Source: Halogranum amylolyticum
GTDB lineage: Archaea; Halobacteriota; Halobacteria; Halobacteriales; Haloferacaceae
Direction: 5' to 3'
Length of the DNA stretch: 64,000 nt
Assembly: GCF_900110465.1 (NCBI RefSeq)
Contig: NZ_FODV01000007.1
Location: 84,518 to 148,517, forward strand
Below, one piece after another: positions 9,767 to 17,408 of this stretch; position 1 is the first letter of the stretch, and each line of letters opens with the position of its first letter. The position numbers were made by a program, and so were the translations under genes. The notes under the pieces are model-generated. The model ran no database searches, was not told the origin of the DNA, and saw only the letters and a list, made by a program, of their open reading frames with translations.

Positions 9767-10990
9767 ATGGAGACACTTCGGACCCGACTCGGGCGCGTAC
9801 TCTTGGTAGCTATCATCGCCACCGTCGTGACGACACCGGCCGGCGTCGTGGGAGGGATCGACGGCCCGATCGGAACCGTGGGCGCACAGGAGGAGGCCGG
9901 CGAGGAGGAAGCCGAGGAAGGCGGCATCGAGGGGGCGATCCAGGGGTTCGCCGAGAGCTGGGGGCTGCCCGGTGCAGTGGCCGTGTTGGTAGTCGGAGTG
10001 GTGCTACTCACCGCCGCGACCGAGAAGCTCATCAGCTATCTCACCCGGGCGTCGCTCGGGTTACGGATGTCGCTGTTCGCGCTCGCGATCCTGTTCACCG
10101 GGTTCGAGTTCGACGACACGGCCGTCGCACTCGTGTTCTCTGCGGGCGACCTCGAGGGGGCCGCGCTGGGAACCGCGCTGGGAACTGCGCTGGCGATCGT
10201 CGGGATCACGCTCGCGCTCGCCGCAGTCATTCGACCGTTCCCCGTCGACATCCCGTCGGACTATCTCTTACTGCTCGGACTGACACCGCTCGTACTCGTT
10301 CCGTTCGCGTCGTTCGGGACGTTGACGCTCGTCCACGGTGTCATCCTCATCGCGGTCTGCGCGCTGCTGTTCGGCTACATCATCCTCCGCGAACGCCAGC
10401 GAGATACCCCGGTGTTCCGGAGCAGCGACCTCGGTGAGCGGATACGCGCCGACGGTGGGGCACAGATACAGGCGGGGCTCTCAGAGATCCCCGAAGATCG
10501 CCTGCTCGGCCGGTTCTCAACGTCCGGCTGGGTGTGGATCGGGCTGTCGATCGTCGCGCTCGTCGGTATCGTGTTCGCGTCGATGTTGCTGGAGGCCGGA
10601 TCCGAGGTCGTAATCGAGGGGTTCGGCCTCAGCGAGACGGTCTTCGGCGCGACCGCTCTCACGCTCATCCTCACGTTCGAGGACATCGTTCTGACTCTCG
10701 AACCGGTTCGACGTGGCGTGCCAGAGATCGGCGTCGGCAACGTCATCGGGAGCGTCCTGTTCTCCGTGACCGGCAACGTCGGCGTGATCATGCTGCTGAG
10801 CGACCTCACTATCGCGTCGTCGGTACTGACGTTCCATCTCCCTGCGGTCGTCGTCATGACGGCCATCGCAGCGTACTTCCTCTCGACCGGCCGGATGGAA
10901 CGCCGACACGGGATGCTGCTCGGTGGACTCTACGTCGGCTACTGGATCGTCGCGGTGTTCGTGTGCGGTGGCGTGCCCATCTCCGGGTGA
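9767..10990 (+). CDS. Calcium/sodium exchanger-family membrane protein with exported acidic N terminus
   Basis: 407 residues. A signal-like hydrophobic segment (10-30) is followed by an acidic EEAGEEEAEEGG stretch and about ten membrane helices. Two homologous repeats end in conserved motifs: FTGFEFDDTAVALVFSAGDL in the first and TLILTFEDIVLTLEPVRRG plus GVGNVIGSVLFSVTGNVGV in the second. The GNVIGS/FE-D pattern is that of the Na+/Ca2+ exchanger superfamily. It probably moves cations across the cell membrane; the ion is not predictable. The ATG at 9767 gives the expected signal sequence. A paralogue lies at 25188-26150. Confidence 0.82.
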   Translation: METLRTRLGRVLLVAIIATVVTTPAGVVGGIDGPIGTVGAQEEAGEEEAEEGGIEGAIQGFAESWGLPGAVAVLVVGVVLLTAATEKLISYLTRASLGLRMSLFALAILFTGFEFDDTAVALVFSAGDLEGAALGTALGTALAIVGITLALAAVIRPFPVDIPSDYLLLLGLTPLVLVPFASFGTLTLVHGVILIAVCALLFGYIILRERQRDTPVFRSSDLGERIRADGGAQIQAGLSEIPEDRLLGRFSTSGWVWIGLSIVALVGIVFASMLLEAGSEVVIEGFGLSETVFGATALTLILTFEDIVLTLEPVRRGVPEIGVGNVIGSVLFSVTGNVGVIMLLSDLTIASSVLTFHLPAVVVMTAIAAYFLSTGRMERRHGMLLGGLYVGYWIVAVFVCGGVPISG

Positions 10991-11088
10991 GCCGGCCGGT
11001 GTTCGTCGCTCACCCCCTGTCTCCGACACCGTGACAACGATACACGGAGGCGAACGTCCAAGTCGCCAGGGTCCATAGCTCTCGAAGC

Positions 11089-11388
11089 ATGTCGTCACAA
11101 CAGTTCCACGACTTCCTGATCCTCAGAGAACTCGACGACCCCATCACGCGGGACGAACTGGCGGACGCAGCGGACACCTCCGGCGACGTACTCGCGTCGC
11201 TCCGCCAAGAGGGCGTCGACATCGAGTGGGTCGAGTCCGAGGTGATGACCGACGAGGACGGTCGGGTCACCGGGACGTTCTGTCACTACCGGGCCGAGGA
11301 CGAGGCTGCGATCCGAGAACACGCCGACAGAGCGGGGTTGCCGGCGACCCGTATCGACCGTCGCGGTGACGCCCTCGACGGCGAGTAG
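11089..11388 (+). CDS. DUF4242 / nickel-binding-like small protein
   Basis: 99 residues. The layout matches DUF4242 (SCO4226-type ferredoxin-like fold): a start with HDFLILRELDDPITRDEL, a middle with IEWVESEVMTDEDGR, FCHYRAEDEAAIREHADRAG, then LPATRIDR. Bacterial members bind nickel, but that has not been shown for archaeal ones and the metal ligands cannot be judged here. It stands alone just upstream of the thiamine-precursor locus. Confidence 0.7.
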   Translation: MSSQQFHDFLILRELDDPITRDELADAADTSGDVLASLRQEGVDIEWVESEVMTDEDGRVTGTFCHYRAEDEAAIREHADRAGLPATRIDRRGDALDGE

Positions 11389-11453
11389 CGCGGTCCCGAC
11401 GGTGCTGTTCCGTCAGCCCTCGGTGACGCGACCGCACTCTCCGCACCATGGTA

Positions 11454-11460
11454 TTTATTA
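11454..11460 (+). promoter_or_regulatory. TATA box of the HTH-THI5 gene
   Basis: TTTATTA, 23-29 bases before the ATG at 11483, fits a leaderless transcript. Confidence 0.5.
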
Positions 11461-11482
11461 GCACCCACTCGCTCAATCCAGT

Positions 11483-12748
11483 ATGCGCTGGCGCGAGTAT
11501 CCAGTACTGCCGGACGGCGACGCTCGGTTCGAGGCGTTTCGTACCGGGCTCGACGACGACGCTGCCCGAGTACTCGCGTATCTGGTCGGCCGACGCGAGA
11601 GCGACAACGTCGAGTCGAACGAGGCGACCCGACTCGAGCTTCGGGTCGGTACGGGGCTGGGCCGGGACGCCACGATCGAGGCGCTCACGACGCTCGAGAC
11701 GCGTGATCTCGTGAGGTGCACGACCGTCGCCCGCGACAGCAGAGGTCGGCCGCCGAAGGGATGGACGACGGCGGCCGACCGGGAGACGCTCTCCACTCGG
11801 ATCCGCAGCCACCACAGCTATCGACTGTGTGAACGGGCCGACGAGGTGGCGAGACGGCTCGGAGCGACGCCGCCGAGCGACTGGCTTGACGACGTCGAAC
11901 CGACCGTACCGGCATCCGACACCACGGCGGAGCTAACCGTGGTGCTGAACTGGGTACCGAACGGGCTACACGCACCGCTCATCGCGGCTACCGACTTCGC
12001 CGAGCGCAACGGTGTCGAGATCACCCTCGAGTCGGCGCGTGGGTCGGGGTCCGCCCTCAAGCAACTGCGTACAGGCAGTGCAGATATCGCCGTGGTCGGG
12101 GCCGCGAGCTTCTGTCGCGACGCCGAGGAGTCGTTCGTCCCACTCGCGTTGCTCTTCCAGCGGTCGATGGCCGTGCTCTACACGACCACGGAACGGCTGG
12201 GTGAACCGTTCACGACCGTCGAGCAACTGCGCGGCCGGCGTCTCGCGGTCTCACCCGACTCGGAGGTGAGTCGGCTGGCACGGCTGTTTCTCGCTCAGTC
12301 GCGCCTGTTGGACGACGTGGAGATAGTCGCCGTCGCCGGCGAAGAGCGGGAGGCACTCGTCGACGGCGACGCGGCCGTCGCCACCGGGATGCCGATCGAC
12401 GTACGCGAACTGGCGGCCGCCGGCTACGACGTCTCCTCGCTGGCGGTCGCGGACCACTTCCCGGTTCCGGGTCCCGCGCTCGTGACGACAGCTGCGAAGC
12501 TCCGTCGAGAGCCGGCGACCGTGCTCCGGTTCCTGATGGGTACGGTTGCGGGGGCGACGGCCGCTCGGACGCATCCCGAACGGACTGCACGGCGAGTGGC
12601 CGACCGAAGCGACGACGACGTCGCGAGCGAGCGGTGGCGGATCGAACGCGTCCGTGACCAGTCGGTCGGCGAACGAGGGTGGGGATGGCAGACCCTCGCT
12701 GCGTGGGAGCGCCTCGAGGCCGCACTCCGATCGGAGGCGACGGGATGA
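11483..12748 (+). CDS. HTH-THI5 fusion: predicted thiamine-precursor-responsive regulator
   Basis: 421 residues with no signal peptide. Residues about 1-115 look like a winged-helix region (DDDAARVLAYLVGRRE, GRDATIEALTTLETRDLVRC, GRPPKGWTT). From about 145 comes a THI5/NMT1 periplasmic-binding-protein fold (ELTVVLNWVPNGLHAPLIAA, LRTGSADIAVVGAASF, LRGRRLAVSPDSEV). Its C terminus (VGERGWGWQTLAAWERLEAA) parallels the end of the lipoprotein at 15029 (VREQGWGWSEGDPWQ), so the sensor part probably arose by duplication of the transport binding protein. THI5-type domains bind hydroxymethyl- or formylamino-pyrimidine precursors of thiamine. Position at the head of the ATPase-permease operon (ATGA overlap) suggests a cytoplasmic one-component sensor. 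DNA binding is inferred. Confidence 0.8.
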   Translation: MRWREYPVLPDGDARFEAFRTGLDDDAARVLAYLVGRRESDNVESNEATRLELRVGTGLGRDATIEALTTLETRDLVRCTTVARDSRGRPPKGWTTAADRETLSTRIRSHHSYRLCERADEVARRLGATPPSDWLDDVEPTVPASDTTAELTVVLNWVPNGLHAPLIAATDFAERNGVEITLESARGSGSALKQLRTGSADIAVVGAASFCRDAEESFVPLALLFQRSMAVLYTTTERLGEPFTTVEQLRGRRLAVSPDSEVSRLARLFLAQSRLLDDVEIVAVAGEEREALVDGDAAVATGMPIDVRELAAAGYDVSSLAVADHFPVPGPALVTTAAKLRREPATVLRFLMGTVAGATAARTHPERTARRVADRSDDDVASERWRIERVRDQSVGERGWGWQTLAAWERLEAALRSEATG

Positions 12749-13485
12749 TCAGCTCCGAGGGGCTGACCGTCGAGTTCGACGACCTGACGGCGCTGCGGGA
12801 TCTCTCGCTCGAGGTCGACGACGGCGGGTTCGTCACGGTGATCGGACCCTCCGGCTGCGGGAAGACGACGTTGCTGCGGACGCTCGGCGGGTTGGAGGAG
12901 CCGACCGAGGGGAGCGTCAGCGTCGGCGGCGCGTCGCCGGCGGCCGCCCGTCGGGACGGTCGGGTCGGGTTCGTGTTCCAGGATCACGCGCTCCTCCCCT
13001 GGAAGACCGCACTCGAGAACGTCACGTTCCTGCGGCGGATGGCCGGCAAGCCGGCCGACGAGACCGGAGCGAGAGAGGTGCTCGCGACGGTGGGTCTCGA
13101 GAAGTTCGTCGACGCGCGACCCGCAACGCTGTCCGGGGGGATGAAACAACGGGTCGCCATCGCTCGTGCGATCCACCTCGGTGCAGACGTGTTGTTGATG
13201 GACGAGCCGTTCGGCGAACTCGACGAACTCACCCGCGAGGAGATGAGCGTCGAGATCTGCCGGATCTGGCGAAACTACCGGAAGACCGTCGTGTTCGTGA
13301 CCCACTCCATCCCGGAGGCGGTGTTGTTGGGCGACCGGTGTCTCGGACTCCACGGCCCGCCTGCGGAGATCGCGTGGGAGCGATCCATCGATCTGCCGCG
13401 GCCACGCGACCGTGGGGTCTTCGAGTCCGCAGCGTTCCAAGAGCAGGTCGCCGCCGTCCGCCGGCTCTTTCACGGAGAGCGATGA
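12745..13485 (+). CDS. ABC transporter ATP-binding protein, thiamine-precursor/taurine type
   Basis: 246 residues. Walker A is GPSGCGKTTLLRTL, the Q-loop is FVFQDHALLPWKTAL, the signature is LSGGMKQRVAIARA and Walker B is VLLMDEPFGELD, followed by the switch His in FVTHSIPEA. This is the SsuB/ThiZ/TauB class that energises uptake of small organic molecules. The ATG overlaps the upstream stop and its own stop overlaps the next start (ATGA at both ends), so translation is coupled. It is the only ATPase in the locus although there are two permeases. Confidence 0.93.
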   Translation: MISSEGLTVEFDDLTALRDLSLEVDDGGFVTVIGPSGCGKTTLLRTLGGLEEPTEGSVSVGGASPAAARRDGRVGFVFQDHALLPWKTALENVTFLRRMAGKPADETGAREVLATVGLEKFVDARPATLSGGMKQRVAIARAIHLGADVLLMDEPFGELDELTREEMSVEICRIWRNYRKTVVFVTHSIPEAVLLGDRCLGLHGPPAEIAWERSIDLPRPRDRGVFESAAFQEQVAAVRRLFHGER

Positions 13486-14249
13486 GCGTCGCCGACCGCG
13501 TGTCCGGAGCCGACATCGGCCTCCCGGCAGCCGCACTGGTCGTCGGCCTGCTGGGGTGGTGGACGGTGACCGCCGCGGGAGTCGTGCCGTCGTTCGTGCT
13601 TCCATCGCCGGTGACGGTCGCCGAACGGTTGCTCACGCGTCCCGGGTTGTACGTCTCGAACGCCCTCTCGACACTCGCGAAGACGCTCGTCGGCGGCACT
13701 ATCGGCATCGTCGGTGGCGCGACGCTGGCAGTCGCCATCTCGTGGCATCGCCTGCTCCGGCGTGCACTGCACCCGTATCTCGTCGCGGCGCGAGTGCTTC
13801 CGAAAGTCGCGGTCGCACCGTTGCTACTGCTGTACGTCGGGCTGGGGTTCGAGACGGCCCTCCTGTTCGTGGCACTCGTCACGTTCTTCCCGATGGTCGT
13901 CAACACGGTGGCCGGCCTCCAGCGAGCGCCCGAGGTCCAACGCGACCTGCTTCGGTCGGTCGACGCGGGCCGCGTCCGCTCGTTTCTCGCCGTCGAACTT
14001 CCGTACGCGCTCCCCGACGTGTTCGCCGGGCTGAAACAGTCCGTGACGCTCGCCGTCGTCGGCGCGACGATCTCCGAATGGATCGTCGCGACGAAGGGGC
14101 TCGGCTATCTCATCCTCGTCGGCTCCGAGAACGTGCAACCGGACGTGATGCTGGCGGCGCTGACAGTGCTCGTCGCGATCGGTCTCGGACTGTACGGGAC
14201 GGTCGTCGTCGCCCAGCGGGCGGTCGCACGTCGTCTCCCGCTCGACTAG
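13482..14249 (+). CDS. ABC transporter permease (SsuC/ThiX-like), first copy
   Basis: 255 residues with about six membrane spans. The cytoplasmic coupling loop is recognisable (LRSVDAGRVRSFLAVELPYA, an EAA-type motif). The N terminus carries the LPSPVTVAERLL motif usual for this family. Coupled by ATGA overlap to the ATPase gene. Its stop codon shares the palindrome CTAG (14246-14249) with the stop of the opposite-strand second permease. Confidence 0.92.
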   Translation: MSVADRVSGADIGLPAAALVVGLLGWWTVTAAGVVPSFVLPSPVTVAERLLTRPGLYVSNALSTLAKTLVGGTIGIVGGATLAVAISWHRLLRRALHPYLVAARVLPKVAVAPLLLLYVGLGFETALLFVALVTFFPMVVNTVAGLQRAPEVQRDLLRSVDAGRVRSFLAVELPYALPDVFAGLKQSVTLAVVGATISEWIVATKGLGYLILVGSENVQPDVMLAALTVLVAIGLGLYGTVVVAQRAVARRLPLD

Positions 14250-15025
14250 CGAGTCCCGCCCGCTGGACCCAGCACCCGTTCGAGTCCGGCGGCCGCGAGG
14301 TAAAAGGCGAGGCCGAGTGCGACGAGTGCGAACAGCGCCGCGAACATCAGCGCCGTGTCCAGCGCGTCGGCTGCCGTGAACACCTGATAGCCGAGGCCAG
14401 CCCGGAGCGTGAGGAACTCCGCGACGACGGTGCCGATGACGCTCAGCGCGGCCGCGAGCTTCACGCCCGCGAGCACGCTGGGGAGTGCCGCCGGCACCCG
14501 GACGTGCAGGAACGTCGCCGTGGCACTCGCGTCGACCGATCGCATCAGTTCGAGGTAGGCGGTCGGTGTCGATCGAAGCCCGTCGAGTCCGCCCAGCGCG
14601 ACCGGGAACACCGTCAGCGTGGTGACCAGCAGTGCCCGCGAGGGGAGCCCCGATCCGGCCCAGAGGAACACGAGCGGCGCGACGGCCACCAGTGGTGCGA
14701 TCCGGAGTGCGACGAGATACGGTTGGACGATCGCACGTGCGCCGGGCGAGACGACCATCAGAAACGCGAGCGAGAGACCGACCGCGATCCCTGCGGAGAG
14801 ACCTAACCCTGCGGTGGCTGCGGAGACGACCGTCGCCTCGAGCAGGCGGGGCCACGCCTCGATCCCGGTGCTGAGCACCGTCGCGGGCGCCGGCAGGATC
14901 ACCGTCGGTAAGTCCGAGACGACGACGGCCGTCTGCCAGCCAGCCACGAGCAGCGCGAACACGACGGTCGCCGGGGCACCCCGTTCGACGAACTCGACGG
15001 CTCGGGTCGGTACGGTCGACCCCAT
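14246..15025 (-). CDS. ABC transporter permease (SsuC/ThiX-like), second copy
   Basis: 259 residues, about six spans. It has the family motifs VILPAPATVLSTG near residue 40 and an EAA-type coupling loop, LMRSVDASATATFLHVRVPA. It is diverged from the first permease. It follows the lipoprotein gene by three bases on the same strand, so the two form a unit, but there is no ATPase on this strand. Either it shares the single ATPase at 12745 (heterodimeric membrane part) or uses one elsewhere. Confidence 0.9.
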   Translation of the reverse strand: MGSTVPTRAVEFVERGAPATVVFALLVAGWQTAVVVSDLPTVILPAPATVLSTGIEAWPRLLEATVVSAATAGLGLSAGIAVGLSLAFLMVVSPGARAIVQPYLVALRIAPLVAVAPLVFLWAGSGLPSRALLVTTLTVFPVALGGLDGLRSTPTAYLELMRSVDASATATFLHVRVPAALPSVLAGVKLAAALSVIGTVVAEFLTLRAGLGYQVFTAADALDTALMFAALFALVALGLAFYLAAAGLERVLGPAGGTR

Positions 15026-15028
15026 CGC

Positions 15029-16156
15029 TCAGTTCGACACGAGGTCGGCGTAGGCGTCGATGTACTTCGACTCGGTCTCGAGGTGGGCGTTCGTCCAGAC
15101 GTCGTCGGCGTTCACCTGGCCACCGAGTTGCTCGGCGCTCCGGAGCGCCTCGGCGGTCGTCTGCCACGGGTCTCCCTCGCTCCAGCCCCACCCCTGCTCT
15201 CGAACGGTGTCGGACAGCATGTGGTCGTCGGCCATCGTCAGCCACTTCTCGCGCTGTTGGTCGCGCGACTCGGCCAGCGCACCGTTCGCGTCGACGAGCG
15301 TGTCCATCGCGGCCTCGACGTTGTTACGACCCCAGACGGCACCGCGTGCGGTCGCCCGCAGGAACGCCGTGACGGTCGCCGGATGCTCGTCGGCGAAGTC
15401 GGCGTTCGTCGCGACCACGTGCCCGTACGCCGGGACTCGGTTTGCGACCTGCAACGAGTCGGTCGTCCCCCCCTGTGCCCGTGCGGCGATGGCGTCGCCG
15501 AACACGCCTCCCGCGACGTCGATCTTCCCGGCGAGCAGTTGTTGGACCGTGTCGTATCCCGTATCGACCATCTCGACGTCCGATCGAACCCCCGTCTGCT
15601 CCAGATACAGCTCCGTCAGCAGCCGCACCATCCCCGGACCGGTGCCGACGGTCTTCCCTGCGAGCTGCGCCGGGTCGGTCAGTTCGCTCCCGAACGTCTC
15701 CCGGGTGCTGAACACGACGACCGGGCTCTTCTGCATCACGACGCCGACCGACAGCGGCGAGAGCTCGCGACTGTTGACGTTGAGCACCTGATCACTGCTC
15801 GTGATGGCGAACTCGGTGTTCCCCAACCCTGTCTGCTTCGCGGAGAAGTCGGATCCCTGTCCGGCCTCGATCGTCTGCAGGTTCAGTCCTTCTGCCTCGT
15901 AGAACCCCTGTGCGGCCGCGGCGTAGTACGGGACGTGGAGACCGCTCGGCTTCCAGTTGAGGAGTAGCGACACGTCCGTCACCGACGGTGTCGGCTCGGG
16001 CGACGCGGTCGCCGTCTCCGTCCCCGTCGGAGCGTCGGTGGCCGTCGCCCCACCGTCGGTCGACCCCCCTGTCCCGTCGGAAGCGTTCATCCCCGTACAC
16101 CCCGCCGCCAGCGCGGTTCCCGAGACCACGAGGAACTCACGTCTCTCGATTGCCAT
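15029..16156 (-). CDS. THI5/NMT1-type substrate-binding lipoprotein
   Basis: 375 residues. The N terminus has ERREFLVVSGTALAAGC: an Arg-Arg start, a hydrophobic segment and a lipobox (LAAGC), so it is exported and lipid-anchored on the outer face. A Thr/Glu/Gly-rich linker follows, then the binding fold from about 60 (VSLLLNWKPSGLHVPYYAAAAQGFYEAEGL). NMT1/THI5 proteins bind pyrimidine precursors of thiamine; some relatives bind sulfonates or riboflavin. The presence of thiC and the shared promoter motif favour a thiamine precursor. The ATG at 16156 lies 30-37 bases downstream of a TATA box. Confidence 0.9.
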   Translation of the reverse strand: MAIERREFLVVSGTALAAGCTGMNASDGTGGSTDGGATATDAPTGTETATASPEPTPSVTDVSLLLNWKPSGLHVPYYAAAAQGFYEAEGLNLQTIEAGQGSDFSAKQTGLGNTEFAITSSDQVLNVNSRELSPLSVGVVMQKSPVVVFSTRETFGSELTDPAQLAGKTVGTGPGMVRLLTELYLEQTGVRSDVEMVDTGYDTVQQLLAGKIDVAGGVFGDAIAARAQGGTTDSLQVANRVPAYGHVVATNADFADEHPATVTAFLRATARGAVWGRNNVEAAMDTLVDANGALAESRDQQREKWLTMADDHMLSDTVREQGWGWSEGDPWQTTAEALRSAEQLGGQVNADDVWTNAHLETESKYIDAYADLVSN

Positions 16157-16159
16157 GTG

Positions 16160-16168
16160 CTAGTTGGT
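16160..16168 (-). promoter_or_regulatory. Putative operator shared with thiC
   Basis: On the minus strand ACCAACTAG ends three bases before the ATG of the lipoprotein gene. thiC has ACCAAGTAG (42409-42417) in exactly the same place. Given the TATA positions, both would overlap the transcription start. It lies inside a short inverted repeat, TAGT-ACCA-ACTA. Confidence 0.5.
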
Positions 16169-16185
16169 ACTACACCACAAGGGAG

Positions 16186-16193
16186 ATATAACT
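16186..16193 (-). promoter_or_regulatory. TATA box of the binding-lipoprotein gene
   Basis: Minus strand AGTTATAT, 30-37 bases before the ATG at 16156. Confidence 0.55.
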
Positions 16194-16267
16194 TTCGACG
16201 GATGGTTTATACGGAGACCGTGGTGCAGACCGAGGCGACGGAGAAGTCGGGGTCACCTGCCGTTCGT

Positions 16268-16561
16268 TCACTCGACGTTGAGCTGGCCCTCGTCTTCCGC
16301 CCACTCGAACTCCAGTTCGATCTCCAGTTCGCGTTTCCGCTCGCCAATGAACTCCACCTCCACCTCGATCGGCTCGCCGAACCGGAACGGGATCTCCCAG
16401 TCGTCACCGGAGACGGTGAGTTCGTTGTCGTCCTCGAGCTGATCGGCGAGCTCCCGGAGGAACGTGGCAGTCATCTCGCGCGAGAGGCGGACCTCCCGTT
16501 CGAAGTAGCCGTCGGTCACGACACGCTGTTTGTTCGACTCGTCGTTCGGCAGTTCCGGCAT
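16268..16561 (-). CDS. Amphi-Trp domain protein
   Basis: 97 residues. The single domain fits the amphi-Trp family: SREMTATFLRELADQLEDDNEL, then DDWEIPFRFGEPIEVEVEFI and ELEIELEFEWAED, with the Trp near the end in the characteristic ELEW-like strand. These are small haloarchaeal and bacterial proteins of unknown function. ATG at 16561 chosen because the upstream extension is basic and not family-like. Confidence 0.8.
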   Translation of the reverse strand: MPELPNDESNKQRVVTDGYFEREVRLSREMTATFLRELADQLEDDNELTVSGDDWEIPFRFGEPIEVEVEFIGERKRELEIELEFEWAEDEGQLNVE

Positions 16562-16745
16562 ACCTGGCGTATGTCGTCGGGGGTAATAATCCCCGTCGGT
16601 CGATCTCCGCCCGAGAGACCACCGTCTCACCCCCAATCGGAGCGATGAACGGAGAAAGAGTTAACTGTAATCCGTCGAACACCGACTCCATGAGAACCAT
16701 TCACATGTATGCGCGTGGCGTCCGTAGCGACGCACGGTGGCTGGT

Positions 16746-16943
16746 ATGACTCCATCGGCTGTCGACGTGGTGCTGGTCGCCGGCTACGTCGCCCTCACCG
16801 GCTTCAGCCTGGCGAGTGGGTTCCGGAACCGACAGGGGGAGCGAAGCGACGTCTGTCTCGTCTGTGAAACCGAGACTCTGGCCGGGCAGACGTACTGTCA
16901 CGGCTGCCGGGCCGACCTCGGTGGACCCACCGACGCGTGGTGA
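16746..16943 (+). CDS. Small membrane-anchored zinc-ribbon protein
   Basis: 65 residues. One membrane span (VDVVLVAGYVALTGFSLASG) is followed by CLVCETETLAGQTYCHGC, two CxxC knuckles that probably bind one zinc. A GTG at 16737 is an alternative start. Function unknown. Confidence 0.6.
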   Translation: MTPSAVDVVLVAGYVALTGFSLASGFRNRQGERSDVCLVCETETLAGQTYCHGCRADLGGPTDAW

Positions 16944-16963
16944 TCCGGCCCGACGTGTGTGGG

Positions 16964-17281
16964 TCAGTCGGCGAAGACGTCTTCGTCGACCGCCCGGTCG
17001 GTGTCGCCCGTGTGAAGACAGAACGACCGTTCCGGCGGCGGCGACGCGCGAAGTTCGACCGTTCGCCGGAGTCGATAGTACTTGCGACGACTGGTCCGGT
17101 AGCTCTCGACGATCCCCGACTCCTCGAGCACGTCGAGGTGGTGGACCGCACTTTTCCCGTCCATCCCGACGGTCTCGGCGAGTTCGGTCACGTACCGGGG
17201 CTCCGACGAGAGTTCCTGGATGATGCGTAACCGCGGTTTGCTCCCGAGCACGTCGAAGAGTGACATGGTATCATAGGACAT
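16964..17281 (-). CDS. ArsR-like winged-helix regulator
   Basis: 105 residues. MSLFDVLGSKPRLRIIQEL, then RYVTELAETVGMDGKSAVHHL (helices 2-3), then the wing ESGIVESYRTSRRKYYRL. This is the haloarchaeal ArsR-type pattern with an acidic tail ending AVDEDVFAD. Start could be 17281 (MSYDTMSLF) or 17266 (MSLF); the two ATGs are in the same frame. It is divergent from the membrane/zinc protein at 17409, a plausible target. Confidence 0.82.
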   Translation of the reverse strand: MSYDTMSLFDVLGSKPRLRIIQELSSEPRYVTELAETVGMDGKSAVHHLDVLEESGIVESYRTSRRKYYRLRRTVELRASPPPERSFCLHTGDTDRAVDEDVFAD

Positions 17282-17408
17282 GTGAACACTATTGAACGTT
17301 TCCCCTCTCCCCCGGACGTCTCGAGTGGGCGTCGGCCACGCTGCACCGGTCCGTTCGCCGTCCTGACCCTCCCGAGCATTTATTCTTCTCGGCCCGGATA
17401 GTCGGTCG

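Noticed and set aside
13824..15245. 473-codon minus-strand ORF across the permease genes
   Set aside because: Arg-rich shadow of the plus permease and the minus permease in another frame; contains no membrane spans.
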